The position numbers and the translations under genes are program-made. The notes under the pieces were generated by a model. That model was not told where the DNA came from, did not search any database, and saw only the letters and a list, made by a program, of their open reading frames with translations. Below are positions 27,308-36,858 of a DNA stretch of 64,000 nucleotides, piece by piece; positions within the stretch are counted from its first letter, which is position 1; every line of letters begins with the position of its first letter. The stretch is from NCBI GenBank assembly GCA_039192515.1, contig JBCCXA010000003.1:1-64000 (forward strand). The letters are read 5' to 3'. The stretch is from Verrucomicrobiota bacterium (lineage in GTDB: Bacteria > Verrucomicrobiota > Verrucomicrobiia > Methylacidiphilales > JBCCWR01).

Positions 27308-27499
27308 CAATTACAGTAGTACAACGACCTAAAAAGCGTCAATCTTTTTACGCTTCTAGCAGTGGATTCTCGCAAAAGGCCCACATCCACGGGAATATAC
27401 ATCATTAAAGCACTTGTAACTAAATCTACCTAGACAGCAGCATAGGAATTCTAACCCGTTGACTTAGAATATATTACAACCAGGATGAAAATTTAGAAC
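27308..27499 (-). promoter_or_regulatory. Intergenic region between hscA and the pilus-like operon
   Basis: Read on the minus strand, this 192-bp region carries a stem AAGCGT/ACGCTT (27334-27339 with 27350-27355, 10-nt loop) followed by a short T run, which could terminate transcription coming from hscA. A second inverted repeat, ATTCTAA (27448-27454) with TTAGAAT (27464-27470), lies closer to the hscA stop. A TTGACG hexamer falls within the first stem; with an 18-bp spacer it leads to a poor TACTGT -10 that would give a nearly leaderless transcript. No reading frame is seen. Confidence 0.3.
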
Positions 27500-29320
27500 C
27501 TACAGTACTCCTTTCTTGGTCAAAGCAGCTTCTAGCGCTCGATCCATTAACTTCTCTGCTAAAGGACGAGTCTTTTCATCGAGTTCTCTTAATTGTTGTT
27601 TAAGTTTTGTCAGGTTTTTTTCTTTTTGAGCTTGCTTGAGCTGTCCAAGGATAAGTTCTAACTCTTTTGCGCAAGTCTCCTCAACCTCGCCTTTCAACAT
27701 CTTCAAAGCCGTCATGGCAGCTTTCATTTGCCTCTCTGCCTTCATATTCGTCTCTATCCACCTACGCTCATTCATGTCCTCAAATGCGTAATCTACAGAT
27801 TCTGAGACCATGCGCTCTACTTCCTCATTACTTACATCGACGGCCGAATTAATCCGAAGCACCTCCTCTTTATTCGACTCAACATCCCGAGCTAAAACCT
27901 GAAGTACCCCATCGGCATCAATTTCAAACTGAACTCCAACTTTAGCACTTCCCCTAGGGCCTGGTTTAAAGGGAATCTCGAGACCACCAATACACCAGTT
28001 GTCATTTGCAAGCTCTCGCTCACCTTGTAAGACTTTAATTGCCATAGAACTCTGCGCGTCAACAGCATTAGTAAAAAGCTCACCAGCTTTAATAGGAATA
28101 GTCGAATTACGTGGGATGATGACATTCATAAGCCCTCCAAAAGTTTCAACACCAAGGGAGAGCGGTGTCACATCCAAAAGGGTAATATCGCTTATCGCGC
28201 CACTCAACATACCTGCTTGAATCGTGGCCCCTAATGCCACCGCTTCATCCGGATGAATACTGGTATCTGGCACCAAGCCAAAAATATCACCAACTAAAGC
28301 TTGGATAAGCGGCATTCGCGTTTGCCCACCTACTAAAATAGCTTTATCTAGCTGATCTAATTTTAGCTTACTGTCTTGCAAGGCTCTTAAACAATGCTGT
28401 TTAGTTTTCTCGATAACTGGGCGGGCTAAGCGCTCTAAATCACCTCGTGTAATCTCTTTCTCAAAACTAAAGCCATTGCGTAAAAATGGCAGACTAAGCA
28501 TCGACACATCACTCACTGAAAGTTCACATTTCACCCTTTCTGCTTCCAATCTTATTTGCGCAGACTCTTCAGAGAGTAATTGGTCCCCCATACTGTCTTC
28601 CACCTGTGATTGAATCCAATCTGAAAGAGCCCCATCAATATCATCTCCCCCTAGCTGGGTATTGCCATGAGTCGCCAAGACCTCAAAAACTCCTTTATTC
28701 AATTCTAAGACTGAAACATCGAAAGTCCCACCACCCAAGTCATAAACAATACCCTTCAGCTCGTCTTTCTCACGATTTAGACCATACGCTAGTGCTGCCG
28801 CAGTAGGCTCATTAATCACACGCTCGACCTTCAACCCCGCTAACTCCCCTGCTCTAATAGTGGCCTGCCTCTGACCGTCATTAAAATATGCAGGCACTGT
28901 GATGACCGATCTACCAACATCGCAACCAAGATAAACTTCGGCATCACTTTTTAGCTTTAATAAGACTTGGGCTGCTACTTCCTCTGGCAACATCTGTTTT
29001 GATCCGGCCTTTAAAATAACAGTATCACCATCGCCTCGGCCAACTTGATAAGAAACAGCCAACACATCTCCCGTAAGATCCCCAAAACGTCTTCCCATAT
29101 AACGTTTTGATGAATAAAAAACCTCATCTGGCTTGTGAGACATCATTCTCACTGCATCCTTTCCAACTATGAATCCACTATCCTTCTTAAAGGCTACTAC
29201 CGAGGGGGTCAGCTTATCTCCATGACTATCTGGAATAAGGACTGGAAATCCACTGTCTATTACCCCTACTGCGGAATTAGTCGTTCCTAAATCAATACCA
29301 ATAATTACCTCATCGTTCAC
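27500..29320 (-). CDS. hscA: HscA-type Hsp70 chaperone
   Basis: Specialised Hsp70 for Fe-S cluster transfer. The ATPase domain shows [54 protein letters not shown] and the adenosine motif [12 protein letters not shown]. The substrate-binding domain starts at about [15 protein letters not shown] and ends in a helical lid rich in Lys/Glu. 606 residues, close to HscA rather than DnaK (about 640), and without the EEVD-like acidic DnaK tail. Earlier GTG at 29368 is possible, but GTG at 29320 overlaps the hscB stop as GTGA and starts directly at the family N-terminus, so I prefer it. It lies directly downstream of an HscB-like gene. IscU is not in the window. Confidence 0.88.
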   Translation of the reverse strand: MNDEVIIGIDLGTTNSAVGVIDSGFPVLIPDSHGDKLTPSVVAFKKDSGFIVGKDAVRMMSHKPDEVFYSSKRYMGRRFGDLTGDVLAVSYQVGRGDGDTVILKAGSKQMLPEEVAAQVLLKLKSDAEVYLGCDVGRSVITVPAYFNDGQRQATIRAGELAGLKVERVINEPTAAALAYGLNREKDELKGIVYDLGGGTFDVSVLELNKGVFEVLATHGNTQLGGDDIDGALSDWIQSQVEDSMGDQLLSEESAQIRLEAERVKCELSVSDVSMLSLPFLRNGFSFEKEITRGDLERLARPVIEKTKQHCLRALQDSKLKLDQLDKAILVGGQTRMPLIQALVGDIFGLVPDTSIHPDEAVALGATIQAGMLSGAISDITLLDVTPLSLGVETFGGLMNVIIPRNSTIPIKAGELFTNAVDAQSSMAIKVLQGERELANDNWCIGGLEIPFKPGPRGSAKVGVQFEIDADGVLQVLARDVESNKEEVLRINSAVDVSNEEVERMVSESVDYAFEDMNERRWIETNMKAERQMKAAMTALKMLKGEVEETCAKELELILGQLKQAQKEKNLTKLKQQLRELDEKTRPLAEKLMDRALEAALTKKGVL

Positions 29321-29865
29321 AATAGCTGTCCTACAAGAAATATCTTTTCTTCCATCTGCTTCTCCCACTTACTTAAGAAAGATTCCCGTAACATCAGATC
29401 TTTAATGAGCTTGAAATCCTTCTTACCCTCAATCCACAATTTATCTAATACCTTTAAATCTTTCTTTAAAATAGCTCTTATCTGACCTAGCTGAACGGAT
29501 AACTCTTGCAAAGCATCCATAGACTCTACTAACTCTTCTGCTTTTAGAGCTCTTTCTAACTCGCTTACCTCTCGAGTCTCCTCAAGCACGCTATCAACCG
29601 ATCTAAAAACTCCTGCAACCCGCATAAATAAATCCGCCAAAGAATCTGGCACCTGATCAGCGGTTGAAGAAATATCTTCTCCCTCATGCTTCAATAACTC
29701 GACTAGTCTAAGCCGTGAATCAGATAAGGTTTGGTAAGCTGCATTTATATCCTTTGCCATATTATCATCCTGACAATGTTGACGAAGTTCATGAAATTTC
29801 TCTTTCAAGACTTCTATATCAAGGTACGGACGAGGATTTTCCTTAAAAACTGAAAAAGCACTCAT
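29317..29865 (-). CDS. HscB-like co-chaperone without HPD motif
   Basis: 182 residues, with the layout of HscB: an N-terminal J-like helical region (residues ~1-60), then a C-terminal three-helix domain of HscB type (from about 80). The J-domain position where HPD should stand reads [10 protein letters not shown] (HCQDD), and I see no HPD elsewhere; His is present but Pro and the following Asp spacing are not. The helix after it ([19 protein letters not shown]) still matches NAAYxTLxDPxxRAxYLL of HscB. Position immediately before hscA (4-bp GTGA overlap) supports the assignment. HPD is needed to stimulate Hsp70 ATPase, so the protein may have a changed role, perhaps only as an HscA scaffold. 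It overlaps the upstream A-type carrier stop by 1 nt (TAATG). Confidence 0.7.
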   Translation of the reverse strand: MSAFSVFKENPRPYLDIEVLKEKFHELRQHCQDDNMAKDINAAYQTLSDSRLRLVELLKHEGEDISSTADQVPDSLADLFMRVAGVFRSVDSVLEETREVSELERALKAEELVESMDALQELSVQLGQIRAILKKDLKVLDKLWIEGKKDFKLIKDLMLRESFLSKWEKQMEEKIFLVGQLL

Positions 29866-30233
29866 TAAGCACTAAAACTCTCCCCGCAAGAACAATGTGC
29901 TTCTGCATTTGGGTTAGTCACTTTGAAACCACCTTTTTGCAAATCATCACTAAAGTCGATTTCAGATCCGCTCACAAAAAGTGCGCTCTTCGGATCTACC
30001 ACAATTTTGACCTCTCGTGAAGATACCAAGATATCTCTATTAGCTGGACCATCTACCAGATCCATTTTATATTGAAGTCCTGAGCATCCGCCTCCAACTA
30101 TAGCAACGCGGAGAGCGCCCTCCGGCCTTTTTTGTCGAGTCAATAAGCCAGATAGCTGAGCAGCGGCTTTCTCTGTAAGCTTTACTAATCTCTCACTACC
30201 TACCTTATAATTTATATCCCGTTCAACACTCAT
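29865..30233 (-). CDS. A-type iron-sulfur carrier (IscA/ErpA family)
   Basis: 122 residues. Three cysteines typical of A-type carriers are present: the first in GGGCSGLQYKM and the pair in AHCSCGESF (C-x-C-G). Such proteins accept Fe-S clusters from a scaffold and deliver them to apo-enzymes. Position upstream of the HscB-like and HscA genes, plus a neighbouring block of complex I genes, fits Fe-S delivery to respiratory enzymes. No IscS, IscU, ferredoxin or SUF gene is nearby, so the carrier, HscB and HscA are separated from their scaffold. IscA, ErpA and SufA cannot be told apart from sequence alone, so no symbol is given. Confidence 0.88.
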   Translation of the reverse strand: MSVERDINYKVGSERLVKLTEKAAAQLSGLLTRQKRPEGALRVAIVGGGCSGLQYKMDLVDGPANRDILVSSREVKIVVDPKSALFVSGSEIDFSDDLQKGGFKVTNPNAEAHCSCGESFSA

Positions 30234-30332
30234 CTTATTCGCTTTGGAGGCTAATTAAGTAAATTTTCAAAAACCTATAAGAAGAATAACTCGAAAACAA
30301 AAGAAGAAAAGTCTACAAAAGAGAAGATTCCA

Positions 30333-31820
30333 TTATCCCGTAATCAACGCTAAGATGTCCATGATTGGTTGTTGGTTTATACCTAAGACGATTAGTCCTA
30401 TGGATAAGACGATTACCAATACTTGGCCGGCCAGAGGCAGCTCAACTTTCGGAGCATCACCCAAGGGCTCGGACCAATACATCTGGCGCACTATGCCCAA
30501 GTAATAATACAACCCAATGACTGCTGCTATCAAACCACAGCTTAATAGCAGATAGCTTTCCTGACCAACTGTCTGATTTGCCACATCTGTTTCCCACACA
30601 GCAGCTAAGACACTGAATTTACCAACAAAACCTGCTAAAGGTGGCACTCCTGCCATTGAAATAAATGCAACAAGTAAGCCAAAAGCAGAAAGAGGTGCTC
30701 GTCGAGATAACCCAGAATACTTAGATAAATCATCACCGCCTAATTGCTCACTCAGATGACAAATAATAAAAAAGGCCAAAACAGCCGCAATTGCGTACAG
30801 GATTAGATACAACAACGTTGCTTGGTTCCCTCTATCTGAAACAGCAGCCAGCCCAAACAGCAAAAATCCTGCGTGTCCTATACTTGAATAACCCATCAAC
30901 CTTTTAATATTTCTTTGAGGCAATGCTGCCAAGTTACCCAACAGCACCGTGAATCCCGCCAATAGTCCAAAAATCGCATGCGAATACTTATCCATCATAC
31001 TGACACCAAAGCCGTCGAAGGCAAATAACCTCAAGAGCACTAGGAAGCCTGCTGCTTTGGATGAAATGGCTAAAAAAGCAGTTACTGGGGTGGGCGCGCC
31101 TTGATAAACATCAGGTGCCCAGATATGAAAAGGAACTGCGGCAATTTTGAAACCTAAGCCCACAACTATGCCTATGGCAGCTAATAGCAAAGCCGCTGTG
31201 ACTTCATGATCAACTAAATAGACACTTATCTCAACCAAACGAGTGCTACCCACCGTTCCAAATAAAAAGGCTATGCCATATACTAGAAAGGCTGTGGACA
31301 GAGCCCCAATAATCAGGTATTTGACACCCGCTTCAAGAGACGCTCCTTCATTTCGCTGAAAAGCCACCAGCACATAAAATGAAATGGTAACTAACTCCAG
31401 CGCTACAAAAATTAAAGTAAAATCTTGAGCAGAAGATAGCAGCAACATCCCAATAGTGGGAAACAAGGGCATAATAAAAAACTCACCTTGGGAAAATGAT
31501 AATCTCCTCTCGTAAGGCAAAGACATCCAAAGCACTAGCAAAGTGGCCACTAGAAAAAAACGCTTAAAGAAAATAGCCAAATGATCTACTGCATATAAAC
31601 CTTCCCAGTGCACGCCCTCACTCAAAGGAAAAACAAAACTTAGAATGAGCACACCCAGAAGCCCAATCATCGCTACAGGACCTATGAATGACGATTTTTT
31701 CTCATCACTGCTGAAAGATTCCATGATTAGCAGAAGCAATGCTAGAAGCAGCAAGGAAACCTCAGGATACCTAAAAAGCGCTAACAATGCTCCAAGTTTA
31801 ACTATCACTGCCTCAAACAT
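30333..31820 (-). CDS. nuoN: NADH-quinone oxidoreductase subunit N
   Basis: Antiporter-like membrane subunit of complex I, proton pumping. 495 residues with about 14 transmembrane segments; the conserved charged residues in mid-membrane helices are suggested by LELVTISFYVL (Glu) and YLIIGALSTAFLVYG (Lys region). FKIAAVPFHIWAPDVYQGAPTPVTAFLA is a strong Nuo antiporter motif. Its start overlaps the nuoM stop by 1 nt (TAATG), showing coupling. It is the last gene of nuoI-J-K-L-M-N on the minus strand, and the Fe-S carrier gene follows about 100 bp later on the same strand. Confidence 0.94.
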   Translation of the reverse strand: MFEAVIVKLGALLALFRYPEVSLLLLALLLLIMESFSSDEKKSSFIGPVAMIGLLGVLILSFVFPLSEGVHWEGLYAVDHLAIFFKRFFLVATLLVLWMSLPYERRLSFSQGEFFIMPLFPTIGMLLLSSAQDFTLIFVALELVTISFYVLVAFQRNEGASLEAGVKYLIIGALSTAFLVYGIAFLFGTVGSTRLVEISVYLVDHEVTAALLLAAIGIVVGLGFKIAAVPFHIWAPDVYQGAPTPVTAFLAISSKAAGFLVLLRLFAFDGFGVSMMDKYSHAIFGLLAGFTVLLGNLAALPQRNIKRLMGYSSIGHAGFLLFGLAAVSDRGNQATLLYLILYAIAAVLAFFIICHLSEQLGGDDLSKYSGLSRRAPLSAFGLLVAFISMAGVPPLAGFVGKFSVLAAVWETDVANQTVGQESYLLLSCGLIAAVIGLYYYLGIVRQMYWSEPLGDAPKVELPLAGQVLVIVLSIGLIVLGINQQPIMDILALITG

Positions 31821-33295
31821 TAAGCACCCCCTTTTCCGAGTAGAGTGGAAACGACTGGTTCAACCCATTGCAAAATGACATTGGGGAAAACGCCGACAAT
31901 GACCAACCCCAACACTAACAATAAGTAGGGAGCACTCTTAGTCAAATCGAGATCCTTTACTTGGACGACTTGTTCTGATAACTCACCAAAGCAAATATTT
32001 CTTACTGCCCTAAGCATGTAAACCGCCGAGATCACAATTCCCCATACTGCAAGTATCGTTGCCCAATATAACTCTGCTTTCCAAGCTCCAAAATAAATCA
32101 TCAACTCACCAGCAAAATTACCTAAACCCGGCAGCCCTATAGAGGCCATTGCTCCTACTATGAAATAAAAACTTAACCACGGCGCTTTCGAAGCAAGCCC
32201 TCCTGTCTCAGACATTCTAAGAGTTCCGACTCGCTCCCTAATTTCCCCCGCCAACCCAAATAGTAACGCAGCACTCAAGCCATGTGCCACCATCAAAACC
32301 ACCATTCCAGATACCCCGATCACATTCATACTAGCAAAACCAAGGAAAAGATAACCCATATGCATAACACTGGAGTAACCAAGCATCAGATTGAGCTCCT
32401 TTTGCCAAATAGTCACAAGACCAACGTATAAAACGTTAAAGAGTAACAACACCAACAGTGGTGTCAAAAACTTGTCTACACCTTCTGGCAAATAAGGAAC
32501 AGCCAGACGAATCAAGCCATAAAGACCAAATTTTTTCAACACCCCCGCATGGAGCATGACAGCTGAAACGGGTGATGTTGCATACCCTCTTGGGGCCCAG
32601 CTATGAAAAGGCCATAACGAAATTAAAATACCAAAACCTACTAACAATAAGGGGAAAATAATAGCTTGTTGCTCAGTTCTGAACCAATTCTTAGGTAACT
32701 CATTCTGAATCGTTTCTAAATTAAATGTCCTTAAGCCATCTGGCAGATAAAAATAAAATGCTAACAACCCAGCTAGCAAAATCATACTACCGAGCATCAA
32801 GTAGAGAGTCATTTGTGTAGCGGCAAATTTACGGTCATGTGTTCCCCATATCCCAATCAAAAGAAAAGTGGGAATAAGAGCTACCTCATGGAAGACATAG
32901 AGAAAAAACAAATCTACGGAGAGAAAGGCTCCTAGCCCTCCTAGACTAACCAATAATATACAAATATAAAATTCTTTCGCCCGCTTAACATCTTCATGAG
33001 CAACGCACACCGCCACAAAAGACACTACTGTTGTTAGTAAAACTAAAGGCAAACTCAAGCCATCCACACCCAAGTGCCAGGTGATCTCAAAAAAGCCAGC
33101 TAAGTTGCCTGCAGAACATTTGTTAGCAAATTGAAAACCATTGGCTTCAACATCAAATCCAATTGCCAAAGCCAAGCTGCCAATCAAGTTAATGAGGGTA
33201 GCCAAAAGAGCCGTGCGTTTCGCTGGAGCCCCCACAACAATGGCCAAGCAAGCTATCACAGGAACTACTAAAAATATTTCTAGCCAATAGCTCAT
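31820..33295 (-). CDS. nuoM: NADH-quinone oxidoreductase subunit M
   Basis: Antiporter-like proton-pumping subunit of complex I, 491 residues with about 14 transmembrane helices. LFFLYVFHEVALIPTFLLIGIWG contains the conserved membrane Glu, and the segment LLVGFGILISLWPFHSWAPRGYATSPVSAVMLHAGVLKKFGLYGLIR is the characteristic proton-channel region (H-x-W-x-P, with the later Lys). The name follows from the typical chain L-M-N. Overlaps nuoN by 1 nt and begins next to the nuoL stop. Length is within the normal range for NuoM. Confidence 0.94.
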   Translation of the reverse strand: MSYWLEIFLVVPVIACLAIVVGAPAKRTALLATLINLIGSLALAIGFDVEANGFQFANKCSAGNLAGFFEITWHLGVDGLSLPLVLLTTVVSFVAVCVAHEDVKRAKEFYICILLVSLGGLGAFLSVDLFFLYVFHEVALIPTFLLIGIWGTHDRKFAATQMTLYLMLGSMILLAGLLAFYFYLPDGLRTFNLETIQNELPKNWFRTEQQAIIFPLLLVGFGILISLWPFHSWAPRGYATSPVSAVMLHAGVLKKFGLYGLIRLAVPYLPEGVDKFLTPLLVLLLFNVLYVGLVTIWQKELNLMLGYSSVMHMGYLFLGFASMNVIGVSGMVVLMVAHGLSAALLFGLAGEIRERVGTLRMSETGGLASKAPWLSFYFIVGAMASIGLPGLGNFAGELMIYFGAWKAELYWATILAVWGIVISAVYMLRAVRNICFGELSEQVVQVKDLDLTKSAPYLLLVLGLVIVGVFPNVILQWVEPVVSTLLGKGGA

Positions 33296-35164
33296 CTAAA
33301 AAATCACCTTTTCAAACAACCAGTAACAAACAAAAGCCAGCCCCAAAATGAAGATGATGACATAGACTTGAACATTGCCTCCTTGAATTAAACGCAAGAC
33401 CTCGCCAGACACAGAAGCTAAAGTTCCTGCTCCTCTTACAAGCAGACCATCTACTATCCACTTATCAACCCAAGCAATCATTTTCGATAGCTGTCTTTGA
33501 CCTCCTACAAAAATGATTTCATAAACCTCATCAGTAAAAAATTTATGACGCGGAAAAATACTTAGTAACCTTACAAGCGCAAATGAACTGTTCTCAATAG
33601 GGTCTTTGGCCCTATCATGATACAAGAATAAGCCCAATCCAGTTCCTATCAGAAAAAGAATGATGGAGACAGCCATCACAAACCCTGCACCTTCCGTGTG
33701 TGGTCCCATCCCAACATAATCTGGTATATCAATAAAAACAATTGGCATAAATGAATGATGATTCCAACCACCGACAACAGATAGAACTGCTAAAATCGCC
33801 AGTGGAGCTACCATATACCAAGGTGATTCATGAGCATGCTTTACCGTATCCGAACGCCCTTTACCCAAGAAAGTCACAATCCATAAGCGCATCATGTAGA
33901 AGGCAGTTAGTGCAGCAGTAAACGCCAAAATCCAGAAGCAGGTTTGATGCGTAGCATCATGATAGTGATAAATCTCAAGCAAAATAGATTCCTTACTAAA
34001 GAAACCAGCCAGTAAAGGAAATCCCGTAAGAGCAAAGGTACCTATGGTAAAAGTTCCAAAGGTCCACGGCATTTTCTTGGCTAGTCCTCCCATCTTCCAC
34101 ATATCCTGTTCATGATGTAGTGCATGAATAATAGAGCCAGCTCCAAGAAATAAGAGCGCCTTAAAGAAAGCATGCGTTGTTAAGTGAAACATGGCTGCTT
34201 CGCTTGCCCCTGCGCCTACAGCAGCTACCATGTAACCAAGTTGTGACAATGTTGAATAAGCAAGAACTCTCTTGATATCATTTTGTTGAAGAGCAATGAG
34301 CGCAGCATATAGAGCCGTAATGGTTCCGACTAGTAGCACAGTGCTCATAGCCATTTGACTGATTCCTAAAACAGAGGAAACCCGGCAGAGCATATAAACA
34401 CCTGCAGCCACCATAGTCGCCGCGTGTATCAATGCAGAAACAGGTGTAGGCCCTTCCATCGCATCCGGAAGCCAAACATGTAAAGGCAATTGAGCTGATT
34501 TCCCCACACATCCCGCAAATAATCCCAAAGCCAGAAGGTTTACTACATTTTGTGAAACTCCTTCAGGTAAAGTCTTTCCTTCTATTAAAGATGCCAATGT
34601 ATCAAAATCCAGAGCTCCCCAAATACCCCACACACCCAAAATCCCTAGGATAAACCCAAAGTCACCAATCCGGTTAACAATGAATGCTTTCTTAGATGCC
34701 TCAGCAGCACTTGGCTTTTGAAACCAAAAGCCTATCAAAAGATATGAACTTAGTCCTACTAACTCCCAGAAAACAAACATCACTGCTAAGTTGTCGGCAA
34801 GGACAATTCCTAGCATAGAGAACATAAAGAGCGAGAGCTTGGCAAAGAATCGGGAAATCCCAGGATCTTCTTTCATATATCCTATCGCAAAAATATGAAT
34901 AAGTAGTCCTACTCCTGTAACGACTAATAACATCAGTCGCGCAAGCTCGTCATCCATAGCCCCCAAGCTTATTTTCAGGCCAGGTAAAGAAACCCAATTG
35001 AAACTAGAAATACAGCCGTAGTCAAAAAACACACAGAGTGCTCCAATAAAAGACATAGCACAGGCACCAATGGAAAGCGCAACAGATCCCACTTTGGAGC
35101 GATGACACCCAATGGTAATCAATAATGCTGCCACTAGCGGCGATAATAAAATAACCCAATTCAT
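33296..35164 (-). CDS. nuoL: NADH-quinone oxidoreductase subunit L
   Basis: Largest antiporter-like subunit of complex I, 622 residues, about 16 transmembrane segments including the C-terminal part that forms the long lateral helix. FVFWELVGLSSYLLIGFWFQ has the conserved Glu, and GCVGKSAQLPLHVWLPDAMEGPTPVSALIHAATMVAAG is an almost textbook NuoL motif (Lys, His, Glu). ATG start, 3 bp after the nuoK stop. No truncation. It is followed at once by nuoM. Its co-occurrence with nuoI-J-K shows a complex I arm, not an Mrp-type antiporter. Confidence 0.95.
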   Translation of the reverse strand: MNWVILLSPLVAALLITIGCHRSKVGSVALSIGACAMSFIGALCVFFDYGCISSFNWVSLPGLKISLGAMDDELARLMLLVVTGVGLLIHIFAIGYMKEDPGISRFFAKLSLFMFSMLGIVLADNLAVMFVFWELVGLSSYLLIGFWFQKPSAAEASKKAFIVNRIGDFGFILGILGVWGIWGALDFDTLASLIEGKTLPEGVSQNVVNLLALGLFAGCVGKSAQLPLHVWLPDAMEGPTPVSALIHAATMVAAGVYMLCRVSSVLGISQMAMSTVLLVGTITALYAALIALQQNDIKRVLAYSTLSQLGYMVAAVGAGASEAAMFHLTTHAFFKALLFLGAGSIIHALHHEQDMWKMGGLAKKMPWTFGTFTIGTFALTGFPLLAGFFSKESILLEIYHYHDATHQTCFWILAFTAALTAFYMMRLWIVTFLGKGRSDTVKHAHESPWYMVAPLAILAVLSVVGGWNHHSFMPIVFIDIPDYVGMGPHTEGAGFVMAVSIILFLIGTGLGLFLYHDRAKDPIENSSFALVRLLSIFPRHKFFTDEVYEIIFVGGQRQLSKMIAWVDKWIVDGLLVRGAGTLASVSGEVLRLIQGGNVQVYVIIFILGLAFVCYWLFEKVIF

Positions 35165-35167
35165 AAG

Positions 35168-35491
35168 TTAAAATTTCAAACTCGATAACGTATCCGCATG
35201 AATCTCCTGTTTCTTACGATAAAGCGCGACAATAAGAGCTAAACCCACAGCTACCTCAGCCGCCGCTACTGTGATAATGAAGAACACCATCATGGTTCCG
35301 TTCATAGCTCCATCCGGATTAAAACGAGAAAAGGCCACCAATGCTAAATTTGCCGCATTCAACATCATCTCGAGTCCCATATAAATAATGATAATACTCC
35401 TTCTAGTCATTACTGCAGCTAGCCCTAGCACAAACAGTATGCCACTTAGCGCGATATAATGATTTAGGGTAATGACTGTTACAAATTCCAC
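35168..35491 (-). CDS. nuoK: NADH-quinone oxidoreductase subunit K
   Basis: Small proton-pathway subunit of complex I, 107 residues with three transmembrane helices. The conserved membrane glutamates lie in IIIIYMGLEMMLNAANLALV and in VAAAEVAVGLALIVALYRK. A normal-length family member with ATG start. It is between nuoJ (2-bp gap) and nuoL (3-bp gap), within a tightly packed operon. Confidence 0.95.
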   Translation of the reverse strand: MEFVTVITLNHYIALSGILFVLGLAAVMTRRSIIIIYMGLEMMLNAANLALVAFSRFNPDGAMNGTMMVFFIITVAAAEVAVGLALIVALYRKKQEIHADTLSSLKF

Positions 35492-35493
35492 GA

Positions 35494-36003
35494 TTACTTC
35501 GCCTTTGCTATCCTTCGGCTTAATAAAATCACACCGACAGTTGCCATCAATAAAAGCACCGCAGTGGCTTCAAAGGGTAATATGTAATCGCTAAACAATG
35601 ATTTCCCGACTTCTTTTGCTCCAGGCATTTCAGCTCCACTATTCCAGTTGAGAGTCTTTGAGCCATGGGGAAGGCTATCCAATGCTTTAAAAAAGAAAAT
35701 TCCCAGAATCGCGGTCATGAAAGCTACACCTCCCATTTTAAACCAAGGCAACGGACGCTTTTCCTCCGTAGGGATATCTAGCAACATGATGATGAACAAA
35801 AACAAGACCATCACAGCGCCTGCGTAAACAATGATCTGAACAACAAATAAGAAAAACGCTTCCAAGGTAAGAAAAAGAAGCGCTAAGAAGAAAAAGGCAG
35901 CGACTAGCGACATCGCAGACCCCACCGGATTCCGATTCAATATCACCGCTAAACCAGAGCTAACCAGCCCGATTGCGAAAATCCAAAAAAACAATGCTTC
36001 CAT
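35494..36003 (-). CDS. nuoJ: NADH-quinone oxidoreductase subunit J
   Basis: Membrane subunit of complex I, 169 residues with five predicted transmembrane helices. The conserved segment FLFVVQIIVYAGAVMVLFLFIIMLLD near the middle, with its pi-bulge Tyr and Gly, is the family's hallmark. It follows nuoI after a 91-bp gap, larger than the other gaps in this operon, so an internal promoter or processing site could exist there. nuoH, which often precedes nuoI, is not in the window. Confidence 0.94.
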   Translation of the reverse strand: MEALFFWIFAIGLVSSGLAVILNRNPVGSAMSLVAAFFFLALLFLTLEAFFLFVVQIIVYAGAVMVLFLFIIMLLDIPTEEKRPLPWFKMGGVAFMTAILGIFFFKALDSLPHGSKTLNWNSGAEMPGAKEVGKSLFSDYILPFEATAVLLLMATVGVILLSRRIAKAK

Positions 36004-36094
36004 TAACTAGAAATCCGAACCTATAACTTAGCCAGGTTCGGTCAATGCAAAACCAATATACAATTGCCTTTTACATTCTATTCAATCTGAAAAC

Positions 36095-36673
36095 TTACTT
36101 ATTTTCCCATTTTTTGATAGGACGCGGGGTCACTCCTCCCATTTCTAATAATTTGTCTTTATGGTTCACCATTTCATCGCGATTCGTTCCCACTAGAGCA
36201 TACTCGTCTTTAAGATAAATGGCTTCCTCAGGACAAACCTCTTCGCAGAGACCACAATAGATGCAACGCAACATATCTATATCAAAAGCCTTGGGAGCCT
36301 TCTCAACTTTAGCATGAACGCTATCAGCTGGTATGTCTCCTGGCGTGATGCGAATAGCGCGAGGCGGACATATAAACTCGCAAAGCTGACAGGAGACACA
36401 TTTTGTCCGATCATCCTCATCCTTAACTAAGGTAGGAGCGCCCCTATACCCTGGAGGCAACGGCCACTTCTCCTCTGGATACTGCATGGTCACCATACCC
36501 GTGCTCGACATATCCATCAAAGTCCGCTCCTCCGGTTTAATTTCTTTTTTGAAAATCAGCCTCTTCCAAGTCTTGATTAAGTGCCTTAAAGTAATCAGCA
36601 TCCCCCCCAGAATCGCCGGAAAATAAATCTTGTCTAAGAAACCTAGTTTCGGTCTTGAAACGATCATATACAT
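36095..36673 (-). CDS. nuoI: NADH-quinone oxidoreductase subunit I (two [4Fe-4S] clusters)
   Basis: Peripheral-arm subunit that carries clusters N6a and N6b. Two C-x2-C-x2-C-x3-CP motifs are seen: CVSCQLCEFICP and CIYCGLCEEVCP. An ATG at 36781 would add 36 residues that do not look like NuoI, whereas the ATG at 36673 (or 36667) starts just before the conserved LGFLDKIYFPAILGGMLITLRHL amphipathic helix, so I chose 36673. That also leaves about 185 bp for a promoter before the divergent gene. nuoA-H are absent here; nuoI is the first gene of this block. Confidence 0.92.
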   Translation of the reverse strand: MYMIVSRPKLGFLDKIYFPAILGGMLITLRHLIKTWKRLIFKKEIKPEERTLMDMSSTGMVTMQYPEEKWPLPPGYRGAPTLVKDEDDRTKCVSCQLCEFICPPRAIRITPGDIPADSVHAKVEKAPKAFDIDMLRCIYCGLCEEVCPEEAIYLKDEYALVGTNRDEMVNHKDKLLEMGGVTPRPIKKWENK

Positions 36674-36858
36674 TAAAAATACAGAAGTTCTGGCTTCGCG
36701 CAATTGTATATCTCCAATAATCAGATCATCTCGTTTAATTAGAACTTTTTGATTATTTATTGCAATAAAAGTGTTCTTCATTAAGAAATAACGTGTGTTT
36801 CGGGCAGATCTTGTATAAGAATAAAGTTCTGCTGCACACCGTGAAATTCCGCCCTTAC

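Noticed and set aside
36674..36781. ATG at 36781 as start of nuoI
   Set aside because: The extra 36 residues do not look like NuoI and would leave 11 bp to a divergent start; a later ATG is preferred, though this is not certain.
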